Under the pieces are notes generated by a model, which worked only from the letters and a program-made list of their open reading frames with translations, searched no databases and was not told the DNA's origin. From Medicago truncatula (Eukaryota; Streptophyta; Magnoliopsida; Fabales; Fabaceae): a stretch of DNA of 64,000 nucleotides. Shown here one piece after another: positions 23,148 through 36,300 of the stretch (positions within the stretch are counted from its first letter, which is position 1; each line of letters starts with the position of its first letter). The position numbers were made by a program, and so were the translations under genes. The DNA is taken from the NCBI RefSeq assembly GCF_003473485.1, contig NC_053044.1, positions 384,501-448,500 on the forward strand, read 5' to 3'.

Positions 23148-25605
23148 TCACGAACCCCCATGTCGGAGGTAAAGTACAGATCTATAGAGTGCAGCAACAT
23201 GTAGGAAAAAGATTAGAGCAATTAGGACATCATCCAAAAGACCAATTATTCCCAACATCCCTGCACAGAAAAGAGAACAAAACTCAAGCATGAGTAATAG
23301 ATACTTACACAAACTCAACAAAACGACAAAACATAACTGATTAATTGAACTGAAATTGAAATCAATATAACATTCTACGCTACGGTACCTTCTGGAATGA
23401 TGTCAATAGGGCTGAAGATGTATATAATACTTAGTAGCATCTGTATAAAAGAGACAATGTCTATGTCAGAATCCACACCACAAAAGTGTTACAACAACAA
23501 CGACAACCAAGCCTTATCCCACTAAGTGGGGTTGGCTACATTGATCAAATTACGTCATAATGCTCTATCATATACCGTATTTCTATCTTACTCATTAATC
23601 TCTAAAACTTTCTAAATAGTTTAAGTTATAGTTTTTTTTCAGGTCTTCCTCCGCCTTTAATGATCTGACTACCATCAATTTGATCTACTCTCCTCACTAT
23701 AGAATCTACAGGTCCACTATCTTTTTTACTAAAATAAAGAGTGACGAAGTTAGCATTTCCTACATAAAGTAAACAAGAAAAATAACGACAAACAAGAAAA
23801 CACCCAATAAACCCTAACCCTAATAAAATTTGTTAAAATCAATTTCAACTTGTTCAAGACTAGGCCAAAGGACATTTCCTACATGGACTGGGTCACTCTC
23901 CTCAGCTAATGCCCTGGCAGACCATGTCATGGACCTGCCCTAAATTTACAGAATCAAGACCGCATAAACAAATCTGGACTGTTCAATCTAGATCCAAGGC
24001 CAACTTATGATAGTCTTTTCACATGTGTCCTCAAAGGACAATTGTCCGAGAAAGGGAACTCAAGGGCTAGAACCCTAATTCCTCACTATAAAAGCTACTA
24101 TCTTCATTCCTATTATACTATCATTTTAATCCACTAGTAAGTTTCTATTTTTGTTGCACACATTCTCTTTCTAATAAATTTGACGTGTTATCTTTCTCTT
24201 GTAACAAACAATTGTTAGTTACTATCCTTCTCTCATACAAATTCCTATTTTTTTGCACCCACACTTCATCTCTCTTGCATAACAAACAATTGTCAATAGT
24301 CTAAATGTTGTTCGTAAAGCAAAAATAAAATTTATTTCAACTTCATGGAGTCTTTAACTTTTTCCATCAGAGTTGTTACTTTATTTTGCACTTAAAATTT
24401 CGACAGTGTAGCTAATCTTATTTATTGAATTTCAATTCTTCATGAAACCAGTATCATAGGTAACATTAATTAGTTTTGTTGAAAAAGAGTAAGTAGCAGT
24501 AATTTAAAAAGAAGTAAAATTGACAAATTATACCCTTAAATTATCAAACAACATGTAAGAAGGAAACGAGGGAGTAACTTACAGGGTGCCTTTAATCTAC
24601 TAAAAGGTAAGTACTAGAGTGAACAACACAACATCACAAACTTTTATGATGTTGAACATTTTTTGTCCTACACGATTTTGGATGGATAAAAGACTATTTT
24701 GGTATTTTAGACAACTTATATTTAAGCCAGAAAGTTGTGTTTTGGTTTCCTGGGGGACAAATATTTCAGTTTTTGTCCTACCCTTGGATCAATACTACAA
24801 AATGGAGTTAGAGTTATCTTATCCCTTATTCTTTAGCATATCAAACGCACCCATAGCTTCACTGCACGTCTTAAAAATTGTGGTTGAGCATAACACAATC
24901 CCACAAAACCGGCTTGTGAGATGAAGACTACCCTCACTTCAGTCATCTATTGTCCGATGTGGAACTTTTAACAACAGGTACACACATTTTCCACCCTAAA
25001 TACCTAAAGTTACTTGCTTACTTACCGTCTTTGCAACTACACCATAGATCTCAAATTCAACTCTAGATCTCAAATCCAAATCCAACGTGGATCACGACTA
25101 CCTAATGATTTAATTTGAACATAAACAACAACAACAACAACAACAACACTAAAATAATAGTTGATAAGTTATTCAGAAAGAAAGAACTAACCGTAATGAA
25201 AACACGAGCTCTAATAACAAGAGGAAGAGAAGTATTAGGGTTAACAAAATCCTTAAAAAGCCTTTTCAAAAGAAAAGGAAGATCACGTAATCTCTGAACA
25301 ATACTAGCATTAGATTGTTGGCCAAAAACACGGTTATATCTTTGAATATCAGCCAAATTCAAACGATCTTGCTCAGAATTGGCGTCGTCTACGACGTCGG
25401 TGGGAACAAGAAGGTTAATAGGACGACGACAGAGAGGACATTTGCAAGGTTGAAGAGGAGAAGAATACTGCCAAACTTGGATTATGCAGTTAGCGCAAAA
25501 CCAGTGAGAACAATTTGCTTGACATGGGAGTTGGAAGTTTCCGTGACAGATTGAACATAGATCGTTTGTTGGTGGACCTTCTCCGCTTTCGATTTCTTCA
25601 TTCAT
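23148..25605 (-). CDS. RNF170-like RING E3 ubiquitin ligase with DUF1232
   Basis: Three exons, 25605-25192, 23440-23389 and 23260-23148, join in frame to 192 residues and a TGA stop. Residues about 17-65 form a C3HC4 RING (CSICHGNFQLPCQANCSHWF ... CPLCRRP) expected to recruit an E2 enzyme. The C-terminal third, SPIDIIPEG followed by GMLGIIGLLDDVLIALIFFL, is the DUF1232 signature and a membrane segment, as in the RNF170 family of ER-membrane ligases. The first methionine precedes an acidic leader (MNEEIESGEG). Intron 1 is 1.75 kb and holds repeats. A Stowaway MITE lies about 160 bp upstream of the start. The substrate cannot be told from sequence. The truncated duplicate is at 19564-20228. Confidence 0.9.
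23490..23640 (+). repeat. SINE-like fragment in RNF170 intron 1
   Basis: CAACCAAGCCTTATCCCACT followed by AAGTGGGGTTGGCTACATTG is the conserved segment of a widespread plant SINE family. Ends are not clear and no target repeat was found. Confidence 0.5.
24130..24310 (+). repeat. Dispersed repeat, copy 2 of 2
   Basis: Inverted relative to the copy at 11320-11475. Contains two diverged subunits, each with a TTTTTGCAC block and an AACAAACAATTGT block, so it may be an internal tandem duplication. Confidence 0.55.
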
Positions 25606-25761
25606 TGTTCAATTTTGTGATTGTGATTGTGATTGTGATGATAGGGTTTTGGTGTTGTCGGTGATAATCAGTTTTCTCTCTATCTCAATCTTTTACGATG
25701 TGGTTGGTAGGATTGAGAAAATGGATTAGAAGAAGGAAAGATAGAGTACTACTATTTGATA

Positions 25762-26043
25762 CTCCTTCCGTCCCAAATTATATAACGTTTTGGGCATTTC
25801 ACACGTATTAAGAAATGTAATTAATTTTGTGTGGAGAAGAGATATTATGAGTTGTTTTATAAAATTGTCTTTAATAAATGATATGTGAAAGATAAATGAA
25901 TGACTTGAAAGTAGAGAAGACAATAAATAGTGAAGGATATAATAGAAAAAGTAACATTAATGATTCATTGGGTATTGTAAAGCGACATACAATTTGGAAC
26001 AAATTTTTTTTCCAAAGTGACATACAATTTGGAACGGAGGGAG
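25762..26043. mobile_element. Stowaway MITE upstream of the RNF170-like gene
   Basis: 282 bp, ends CTCCTTCCGTCCCAAATTAT and complement of CAATTTGGAACGGAGGGAG, TA on both sides (25760-25761, 26044-26045). The right arm is duplicated: GACATACAATTTGGAAC occurs twice in tandem near 25984 and 26019. Confidence 0.85.
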
Positions 26044-26045
26044 TA

Positions 26046-27421
26046 ACATAATATTTGAACATCCATTTAGTTGATAACTTTTGCAACAACTTTTTCTCTC
26101 ATACTCACATTATTTTTTACTTTATCTCTCTATTGCTATAGTTTCCGTGTCAATACCACTTTTTTCTTTGTAAAATATGATTGTCAAATAAGTTGTCATC
26201 AACTTGGTTGTTCAAATAACATTCCTCAAATGAAAAACATAGTCATTAAGAGTTTTTTAAAATATGATGTTAAATTGGATGGTGAACATGCATACGGAGC
26301 AAAGGAAAATCAATTGAAATAATACGAGGAGTTGCGCAATTAAAAGTAGGAGGACTAGCGCCTATAACCCTATTTCATACAAAAAAAAGGATTAAAGATT
26401 CGGTTTTATTAAAATAAGATGATCAAAATTACATTTAAGTAAAAAATATAGATGATTTTTGAATTATTTGGTATAAGGAAAACGGAAGAAAGAAAGTTAA
26501 AAGTTTTCTCATACCATGTATTTATTTATTTATTTATTTTATAAAATTTTACCCTATTTGAATAAGTTAATTGACCAAATTAATCAATTTTTAAGTTAAG
26601 TAACTAAATTGATTTAAAATAAATTAAGAAATCAAAGTAGTATTTAAGCCTTCATGACATCAGCCACTTATATTACCTAGTAGGCTGTACTAGAAGTAGA
26701 AGGTCCACAGTTGGACCAAACTTTTTCCAAGGGTACCTTAAGTCTTTACCATAAAGACGACATTGGATGCCATTAAATTAATTTCATTTCATGTAAATAT
26801 CGTGTAATCCATTTGAACCTCGTCCAACTATCTAATCTAAGTATGTGGAGAACAAGATACATTTGATATATTATTCTAAATGTCAATGAATCATCTAAGA
26901 AACTCATACTATTTCAGTATTTTGTGTCATTCGAAAGTAAAAATCACTTAACAATGATTTTGTCCGATGTGTACAAGTAAATTGATCTTGTACCATACAC
27001 AAGTTTGTTTTTCACAATTGGAACAATAAATCGCATCACATCTCATTGAATCCAATAGGGGGAGACTTATTGATCCAATGATGAAAACAACTTTTTAAGC
27101 AAATTTTTGAAACCTAGCACACTCTTTATATTTAGTCTAAGCTGAAGGTGAAGATTGCACAAACTAGAATTCATTGATATTCCCTAAACCAATTGCATCA
27201 TTGAGATGATGCCTATACATTTGAAACTGCTTAACAAAAAAACATGATAGATCAATAGGCCAAGGAATTCTCTAAAGGGAGATTGAATCATCTAGATTCT
27301 AGATAGTAGATACATATTCACACGTGCGAGCAGTGAAAGTAGTAACACCGAACCCATAATGCCAAAACCATAATTCCTAGCGCAAAAATGATGTCCGTCG
27401 TCTCCAAATCTACTTGGTTAG
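26046..27421. other. Intergenic, nothing recognised
   Basis: 3' flank of MLH1. A (TTTA)n run is at about 26519-26539. The ORF at 26071-26322 (+) has no known domain. No other feature was seen. Confidence 0.5.
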
Positions 27422-30400
27422 CTAGCATCTTTCGAAAATCTTGTACAGTTTTTCCAATGAAGCTACCTGTAAAAAATAGAAAGCAGAAAATGAAACACAT
27501 CAATGATGGTTCTAGTAAAATTCCTCCTCGATGATTGGATGTTTCCACACCCTACTTCATTATGATTATAAATCAGAAACTCTAGTAAAACTCATGAACT
27601 AAGAGATCGATAACATATAGGTTACATATATAAATAAATATAAACGTATGCAACTTCAGTTAAACAAAATGAGGCTGTAGGCCCGCTTTTGAAACTTCTG
27701 GTTTGAGCTGCTAACGAGCATCGATAAGCTGTCGCAAGCAATCAAAGCGATTCCCTTCCTTATTCTAATAGAAAAGGTAATCCGGGCCCTCTCCTTGTCT
27801 ACAGCTATGCTATCTCTATCACTGAGATTATTTGATGTTTCATGACTTAATTTAACCACAATAAACACATTGACTAAATTGGAAGTAACATTTGTAATTC
27901 TCAATAACATAATTGAACATATCCTATAATTAAAATTTAGAATAAAACCAATCAAACTAAATATCAAAATCTGTCTTCTTTAATAAACGAGTAGATCCCT
28001 TCAAAATAAAAAATAAAAAAATATGGTATGTGTACTGGTGTGTGTTTTATGCATGAAGATAAACCATAAACAAAAGTTTCTACTACAAAGTAGTATAATA
28101 AAGTGGTATTATGAAAAGATAAAATTAGTGATATGTGTAGACATTTTTACACCATTAATAAAACAATAAATAATCAAATGAGTAGGTAAGTCCTCATCAA
28201 GACATGAAAACACTAGACACGTGTTGCAACATCATATCAATTGAGGGAGACCACAATAGTCAACGTTTACCAGGTCAATCACAACAGATAATGTTAAGCC
28301 GGGAAGAATTAACTGGCTTTTTAAGGAAAATGATTAGATCAATGAGTTTCAATCAAATCCCTACAACCGAATCTGTAAGCAGGAGAGAGTCTTAATGTGT
28401 TCTTAAATAGGTGGGGCTAACACGTACAATCAAAAGACTGAAACAGTAAGGATTTTGGTCATGCATTATTGGGAAAGGGCATATGGTTATATGGAGGATG
28501 AGATTTGCATGACATAAAAGAGTAGGCTATATGGAAAGGTTCCATTATACTCCCTCGATTCCTAAATACATGTCAAATTAAATTATGTGAATAGTGCATG
28601 TTGTCAAACTGCGACATGAATTTTAAAAATACGGTAAAAAAATATTTTAGTAATAATTACTCACACAAACATTACCTTAACAAAGGTACCATTAGTAGCC
28701 ATAGAAGGAGGTGGTTTGAAAAAAAGTCTCATGGATGGAAAAAGCACATGTTGTATTGACCATTCACGCTGGGCCCATGCTGTCTCGGCTTCAGAAAGCA
28801 GTTCTTGTTCAATATTGCTGTCAATAACATCACTCCCTGTACACAAAATTCACTAACGTCAGAACCCAGTAACATCCACCAAAAACTTAAATGGAAGAAT
28901 AAAATTCCAAGTCAAGTCTATTTTCCTGCATCCCCTTAATGACATTTTCCCAATTAAAAATCAACAAGTTTGCAAGTCAAGTGATGAAAGTCTGAACCAA
29001 GTTGATTTGTTCAAACTTTTACAATCCAACAGTAAATAAACATTAAATCCCATCATGCAGTATTGAAAGAAAAAATACATGCAATAAGCTGAATACAAGG
29101 TTAAAAAGGATTGGGAGTGAACACAGTGTGTTCCTAATTTTTCTTCATGTTTTTTTTTTTTTTTTGATAAAATATAAGAAATTTATTTAAGACAAATAGA
29201 AAGAGAAACCAATGAGAGAGATGATGATGTAAGGAATCCTCCGTAACCAAAGAACAAAATAGCAATCAACAAAGAAAAGAGAAAATCATTGGGGAAAAGA
29301 GCTGCTGGCCCCTCAATATAGCAAGATTGATTTGAAGTTTAAAAGGCTCAAAAGAAAGGAGTGCATGTTTTGGCACGATAATCATGGACGTAGACAGATT
29401 GTGGCACTTGTATATGTGCCACATCTCCTTTAGACTGGAGCTACATCAGTAAGTACTGTGCCTTTGTTGAGGAAGCCAGGTTTTATGGAAAATCAAAAGG
29501 CAGATGTATTTGTGAGGCGAGTTCTAAGGTGGAAGCTGTTAGTAGGCCCAAATAATTAGGCCCATATGTATTTGTTAGTGTGCTGTGTGTCTAAATGGAT
29601 AAAGGATGGCACATGTAAACAATCAGGTTATTTTTATTATTGGTTAGGGAAGGGAGATACTAGGATCTCTAATTCTTAGTGGTTGGTTGTGTCTCACACT
29701 TTCTGCTTGTTGCGGCAGTTACCAATTTCTGTTTTTATGTAACCACTTCTTTTGGAAATTATTCCAAGAGGTTATCATCATTATCCGTCAATAAACAAGT
29801 CTTCTATCCATATAATCTACCCCCTTAATACCAGTATCTATCAGAAGCAAACTATCGTGATATCACATAAAACATCTGTGGGTTTGTATGAATTCAACAA
29901 TTACTATGTGACACCACATCCAAAACTTAACAAGAATAGTTCCAAAACTTATCTCCCACAAGACCTAGTTAGGTAGATTTATATTTTTCTCTACACACTA
30001 AAAGTGTACACATTTCAATGATAATTGATAGGTGTGGATATATATGCACGTCTATGAGTGCGAGTGATTTAGAAAGTAACAAGCATCAAGTCCATACCAG
30101 TATTATCACAGGTATTCTCCATGGCACAACTGTCAAAAAGTTTTCTCTTCTTGTAGAAAAGCAATCCCTCACCAGATGGATTGGGCAACATCGGTGGATG
30201 CATAGCATAGAAATTTCCCAGAGCAGCTGAAACTGTTTGAATGCAGTTCCTTTCATCATCCCAATCAACCTATCATCAAAATGCATACCACAATGTTCAA
30301 CATGAGAAGGAAAAAAATGTGATTGGAAAAAATTATGCATTTCATCATTATCAAAAGGCATCCATTTGAATGTTTAGTAGGTAAGCAATTGAATGGAATA

Positions 30401-33348
30401 ATAACTAGATTAGCGTAATGTTTGCTCCCAAAAAGTGTATCCAAAATACAGAAAAAAAATGCAGATAGTATGACAGTATTTATAATTGTGTAGCATAACC
30501 GAGTTCAGGTTCAGGCATCGTATAAATAGCTGATTTATTACCAGTGAGTCAGACATACACAGTAGAGAAAATATAAAAGAAATTGCTGAGATTAAGAGAC
30601 GGAGAATGGAGAGTTTTATAACTAACATCATTCCCTAAACTAAGCACAAACTCAGGGATGCGATCCATGTCAGGAGTATACTGGTCAAGTATCACAGGAA
30701 GTCTAGAGATATTTCCCTGATCATCAATATGAATGCCAAAATACTCCTCCAGCATACCAGCCTTTGTTTTCAGCAGATCTGTGTTCATCTGGAGAATAGG
30801 TAAAGAGGTAACCATAAATATACATAAAGAGATAATCATAAATATACATAAAGAGATAACCAATTCTTGCAAAATCGACATCTTGGTTTGATCTGTATGA
30901 TCGGCTTGATTATAGTGAATCTAAGGACCTGGCATTTTGTTTGCCATGTTAAAAATTGTGTAATTATGGTGGGGATCACTTTGTGGGAGATAGTTTTGGT
31001 GATTGGAAGAATCTTATAAAATTGGCTAATCATGCTACTTCTTCCAATAGCTCTCATGTTGATTGTGTGCATATGGGTTATGCTCTCATGAATCCAAACC
31101 AAAGTATTAAGGCTGCGTTTGTTAATCAAACTAAGCAAATGAATGTTAACTATCATAATGATGTTATTTTAGCTCATTTTCAACAAATGGATGGTAGACA
31201 ATTTTCATCGTAAATGTATTGTATCAAACAATGTTATTTCTTATTTTTAGTATAATTTAGCTCATAGTTTCTTTCATAATTTAGCCACTCCAAAATATCA
31301 TGTCTGGATCCACCCCATGGTATGAAAAAGCATTTGACTTTCTAACTATTAACCACCAGCTGTGCAGTGTTCATTTGATATCCATTTCCTAAGTATTACA
31401 TTACTGTTGAACTTTAAAGAATCTACAATTTCAAGAGAAAACACTGAAGCTAAAACTCTGCAGAAATTCAAGGGTCTGCAAACCTCCCAATTACCCAAGG
31501 GCCCTAATTCTCTCAAACAACCCCCTTTCCACTATAATCTATTCTGCATATTTTATACTCATCACAGCCTAACCTAACAAACTAAATGAATAGAGGGTAT
31601 CCTAAGCTACAGGGTAAACAAAAACTACAATTATAGGAGATATATATTATTTATAAAATTAGAAGTAATAAAAAGCCAAGGTGAGATTACGTCTGCAATC
31701 TTCTCTTTAAATGTGTCATCATCATTACATTCTGAATCTAGATCCTCTTCCTTCAGTGCCAATATAATCAAGTCTTTCACGGGGGCTGGATCACTTAGCT
31801 GAATGGCGTTGAAATGGCCAAAACGGCTAAGAACTTGCTGATACATAAGCTCTTTGCTGCATATAAATTAAGGACAGACTGTCAATGATCAATTCTCAAA
31901 AGCTTTAAGATAGATGGCAACAAATATTGTATGTCTCTAGCATGCTGCATCGTACAATAGCTCATTGAGCTTGAAGTCTGAATAGCGAAAGGCCTGCTTA
32001 ACCTTGTTAACTTTGAAACTAATAACAAAGACTGTCCACAACAGAGATTAAATTAACAAAAGCAAAATGTCTACCTCAAGTTTACAACATTTGCAAGATA
32101 AAGATGAGTTTTATGCTGAAGCAAAGCGAAAACATCATCTGCCATTCCAACATATGTGCAGTGCTTTACAATGTCCATCATTCCTACAGGATAGATGTCA
32201 GTAGGTAACGTTTTCTGAATCGACCTACATCACAGAGGTTGTTGCGGTGGAAGGAGAGATTGATCGTAAACCAGACAATATTTTATTCAAATTATTCACA
32301 AACAATAACACCTCAAAGTTTTAAATAGAATGCATAATAATATGGAAACTAGGAAACTAGTAAGCCAACATAAAAGGGAGAATGTTTTCACAACATAATA
32401 TCGTGATATTATATTTGAGTATCTTAGTTTATCTCATACGATCAATCTTAGAGTATTTTATATTATCTCTTAAGATTATCTTCCATATTTCTTAATTATT
32501 ATCTCAATGAATAGGGGTCTGTGCTTAGTCTTTTGTATCAACCTAGTATCAAATCATTATCAATTATATCTCGTCACAATCATATTCAGAGTTTTTATCA
32601 TCTCTGTCCTCCTTATTTTGTATAAAACCCATAACTTCAAAAACCATGAAAGTAACTAACTCAAAACATCAAAAGAGAACTCTTGGAATTTTGGCTGGTC
32701 TAACTCAAACCTACAAAATCGGTTTGTAAGTTGAGGGATGCATCCCACTTATAAACTTGTTTTCAAGTGATATCTCATCTAATTTGGGACTTTTATCAAT
32801 AACCAAAACCGAAACTAATTATAGGAAACTAGGAAACAAATTATCTCATAACATAATATAAATTAATGGTCACATGCTGCATCAAATTCAAGAATCAACA
32901 TTATGATTAATCTAGAAGCATACCAGGGTCATAGTTGTTATTGATCTCAACAAGAAGCTCTTCTACGCTAGTGAGTTCTATAGAATCTTGTAGGCTCCTT
33001 CGTTGTCTAACTGAGGACCTGGCAACGTACAAATAAAATTAAAAATACATATATTCCAATCGTTACATAGGAGTCCAATATTTACATATTTCTAGCAGCC
33101 AATTATACTCGAAAAGGGATAGAAGATTTCTATATTGCATGACAAAATCATTGGCATGATTGAGTACATAAAATCAAACATGAATACAATCTCTGATTTT
33201 AAGAACCTATGAAAACATAATTAATTAACAAAATATACATATCAAATCATAATTATTTATCACAAATATTTAGAACCAACCAACTAATTACAGAAGGATG
33301 TGTGTAGTATATGAGAGAGAGAGAGAGAGGGAGGGAGAGGGAGAGAGG

Positions 33349-33394
<46 letters not shown>

Positions 33395-36300
33395 ACATAC
33401 AAAATACCATGGTTCATACTTCATATATGCTCCTCATTCCAATTATAGGTAGAAGTTTTATCATTTTATGAGTCCAAACATAAGTCTACTAGTTTAACAT
33501 CAAATATAACCCAGTTAAGGGGAAGAAATTTAGTTTCATAATTTTATTGTTCTTTTAGTTAATGTGTAGAGCTGCATATATACCATTTACTTTATTAACT
33601 CATTTGGCTAGGAGTTAACTAGAATCAATGTATTAATTAATAGCTTGATTGTATAGTAGTCTTTCCTAGAAAACCCAAGCCCGTACTCCGTATAAATATT
33701 CCTGAGCTATATGGAATAAAGCAATTCAGCCAGTTTTCAATTCTTCTATTGTACCTCTCCCATTTCCATTCTTGTCTAAATGGTTTGTTTGCTTCAAGTT
33801 AATATGATTTGTATAATTTGTATATTTTATGCTTCAGAATGATAGTAATTGCATGGATCTGTATAAAGAAACGTTGAGATGCATAAACAATGTGAAGAAC
33901 ACAAGAAGTATGTAAAAATTTCAAAAACAGTATAGTAAAAAGCACTTGGAGAAACTTAAACATGCTTGAAGGAGTAAGAAATTACCGCAAAGAAAAATCA
34001 ATTTAAAAATGAATAGTAGCCTGTTAGATACAAACATTTACAAGAAGAAAATGGTAGTCACCTTACTGCATTCAAAGTGACACTCTTTTCTTGATGTCCA
34101 CCAGGTATAACTTGCATGTAGGCGTGTAATCTTCCTGCTGGATCTAATGAATCTGTTCTAACCAACTTATTTACTGGCACTTTCTGTGACCTCGAGCCTA
34201 TCATCAATAAAAGATGAAACACATTAATTAAGAGTATAAACCAAAAACAAACAAAAGGTATGCAACACAAAATGACAAAACATTTCCCATACCCGGTGGA
34301 GTAGGGCTGAGGTTAACCTCCTTGCTCTTATTAGTACGAGAGGTAGAAAATTGTCCAGCTGTCTGTCACAAGTATGAGACAAAATACACAGTAAATACAG
34401 GTACTGAGTAAGAATCCTCATTCATGTTGTCCAAGAATTTGTTAATAATTAAAAATGAACACATATTTTAGAAATTAAAAATTGTGATCCAGGATATATT
34501 TCATGGGATTTGAGTAGGAAATAGGAATAGATAATAAAGGTTGAAAGCACTGGATCCTGGAGCAAATCATTTCAAGTAAAACTTTTTATAAAGTTTCGCT
34601 TCATTATAAAGAGAGAAAATTAACCTAATTTGTGAAGCAAGGCAATGTTAGATACATCAGTATTCTAATTAATCACGCCTAGGAATTGGCCAGTATTCTT
34701 TAACAACCAAACCTTGACTTACTAGTTATATTGCTATGCAGCAGGCTGCAGTAGTGCAGTTGAAAATGCTTTTGCATTCTAGTAATAATTATAAGGCATC
34801 TGCAAAGCTTCGAAAAAGAGACCGTATAGTGTACAGCCATGGCGTCGTATGGAGTAAGTTCTTGTGATGAAACGTTGGTAAAAGCAAGACAGTGAAAATT
34901 GTAAAAGTTGATTTGCAAACAGTTCTAGGAAAGGTTCACTCAATGTCAGTTTATAAAACAACAATTTGGCACCTGCTTTTTTATCCATGCATTCAATTGA
35001 TGGAGGAAAAAGTAATGTGCTCAAAATTAGTAATATTTCTAACTATACACTAAAATTTAGAAAGCGTTGAGTATTATGTCTTAAACATACTTGTTCTTGA
35101 AATGTACGTGCATCATTGGAATTCCTCAATGTTGATTCAATCACCAATTGTATCTTCTCAATGACAACTTCCTGATTTAAGAGGCTCACCTATATGAAAA
35201 CAAACACACTGTTTTCAATAACAAGGAAGAAAGAACTAGTAAATTTAGTGTTTAAAATTTTAACAAATGCTTAAATTCAATGCTAGTTAAATAATAGGGT
35301 AACATGGTATCAATTCCTTGGGACTAGAATTTTTATCCTTGGCACTAGAATTTTCAAATAAGATTGTTTCCTAGCTTGTTTAACGACAACTTTTGATTGA
35401 CCTTCTAGGTGGTGTCTTTGTCCAACATGTAACTTTTTGATCCTTGGCACACCATCATTGATGGATGTCCACAACTCTATAAGCAGCCAAATTTCATAAC
35501 AAGGTAAAGTGGGCCTATGGATGCTTTAAAAAAGGGCTTACAAGAGAGTATGTTAGAAACATTCATGAGCCTTTGTCTGACAGACTAAGCTGGGAGTTGG
35601 TTCGTGACATGATATCAGAAAACAAACAAAGACTGCCTAAAGTTTTATTTGCTGGCTTGCAACATAAATAAATAAAAGTCAGGAGATAAAAAAAATTATC
35701 TTTCAAATGAGTATAAAATATAAGAAATTATGTTTTGAAAAGACTAAACCAACCATTTGTTCAAAATTACAGCAAACAAAAAAGAAAGTAAAAAAGAAAT
35801 GGTTTAACCAAATTGAGAGTAACACTGCACACAAAGGATGTTCCATAATAAAAACTATGAAGTTTAGAAGTCTTTTCAGATCAATGTCATAAAAATTGAA
35901 GGTCCTTGCCAGCTACATGGAACTTCATTTGAGGAAGAAAGTGACTTTAGAAATAATTAACTAATTATGACAAATAAAGAATGCACATTATACGCATTCA
36001 TATTCTTCATTACGTCCATACCTCTCTCTTTGTTGGATGCACGTTGACATCAATATTCTCAGGAGGTAAAACAATTGAAATATATATAAAAGGCTTAGAT
36101 GCTTTAGGAAATGTTGCTGCGTAAACAATTTCAATAGCTCTCTTCAATGCAGACCACTCAACCAGTCTATCTGAGGAACATAAAGAAGAAGTTTCTCATG
36201 AGAATTTGTAAACAATAAGTCATTAGCTCATGTCAGATTTCAGATATAAATATTAAACATTGTTTTATAAAAAAAAATTGATGTAAATAAAATTAAGTGC

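Noticed and set aside
33313-33392. GA tract as a splice-related polypurine element
   Set aside because: It is mid-intron and looks like an ordinary microsatellite.
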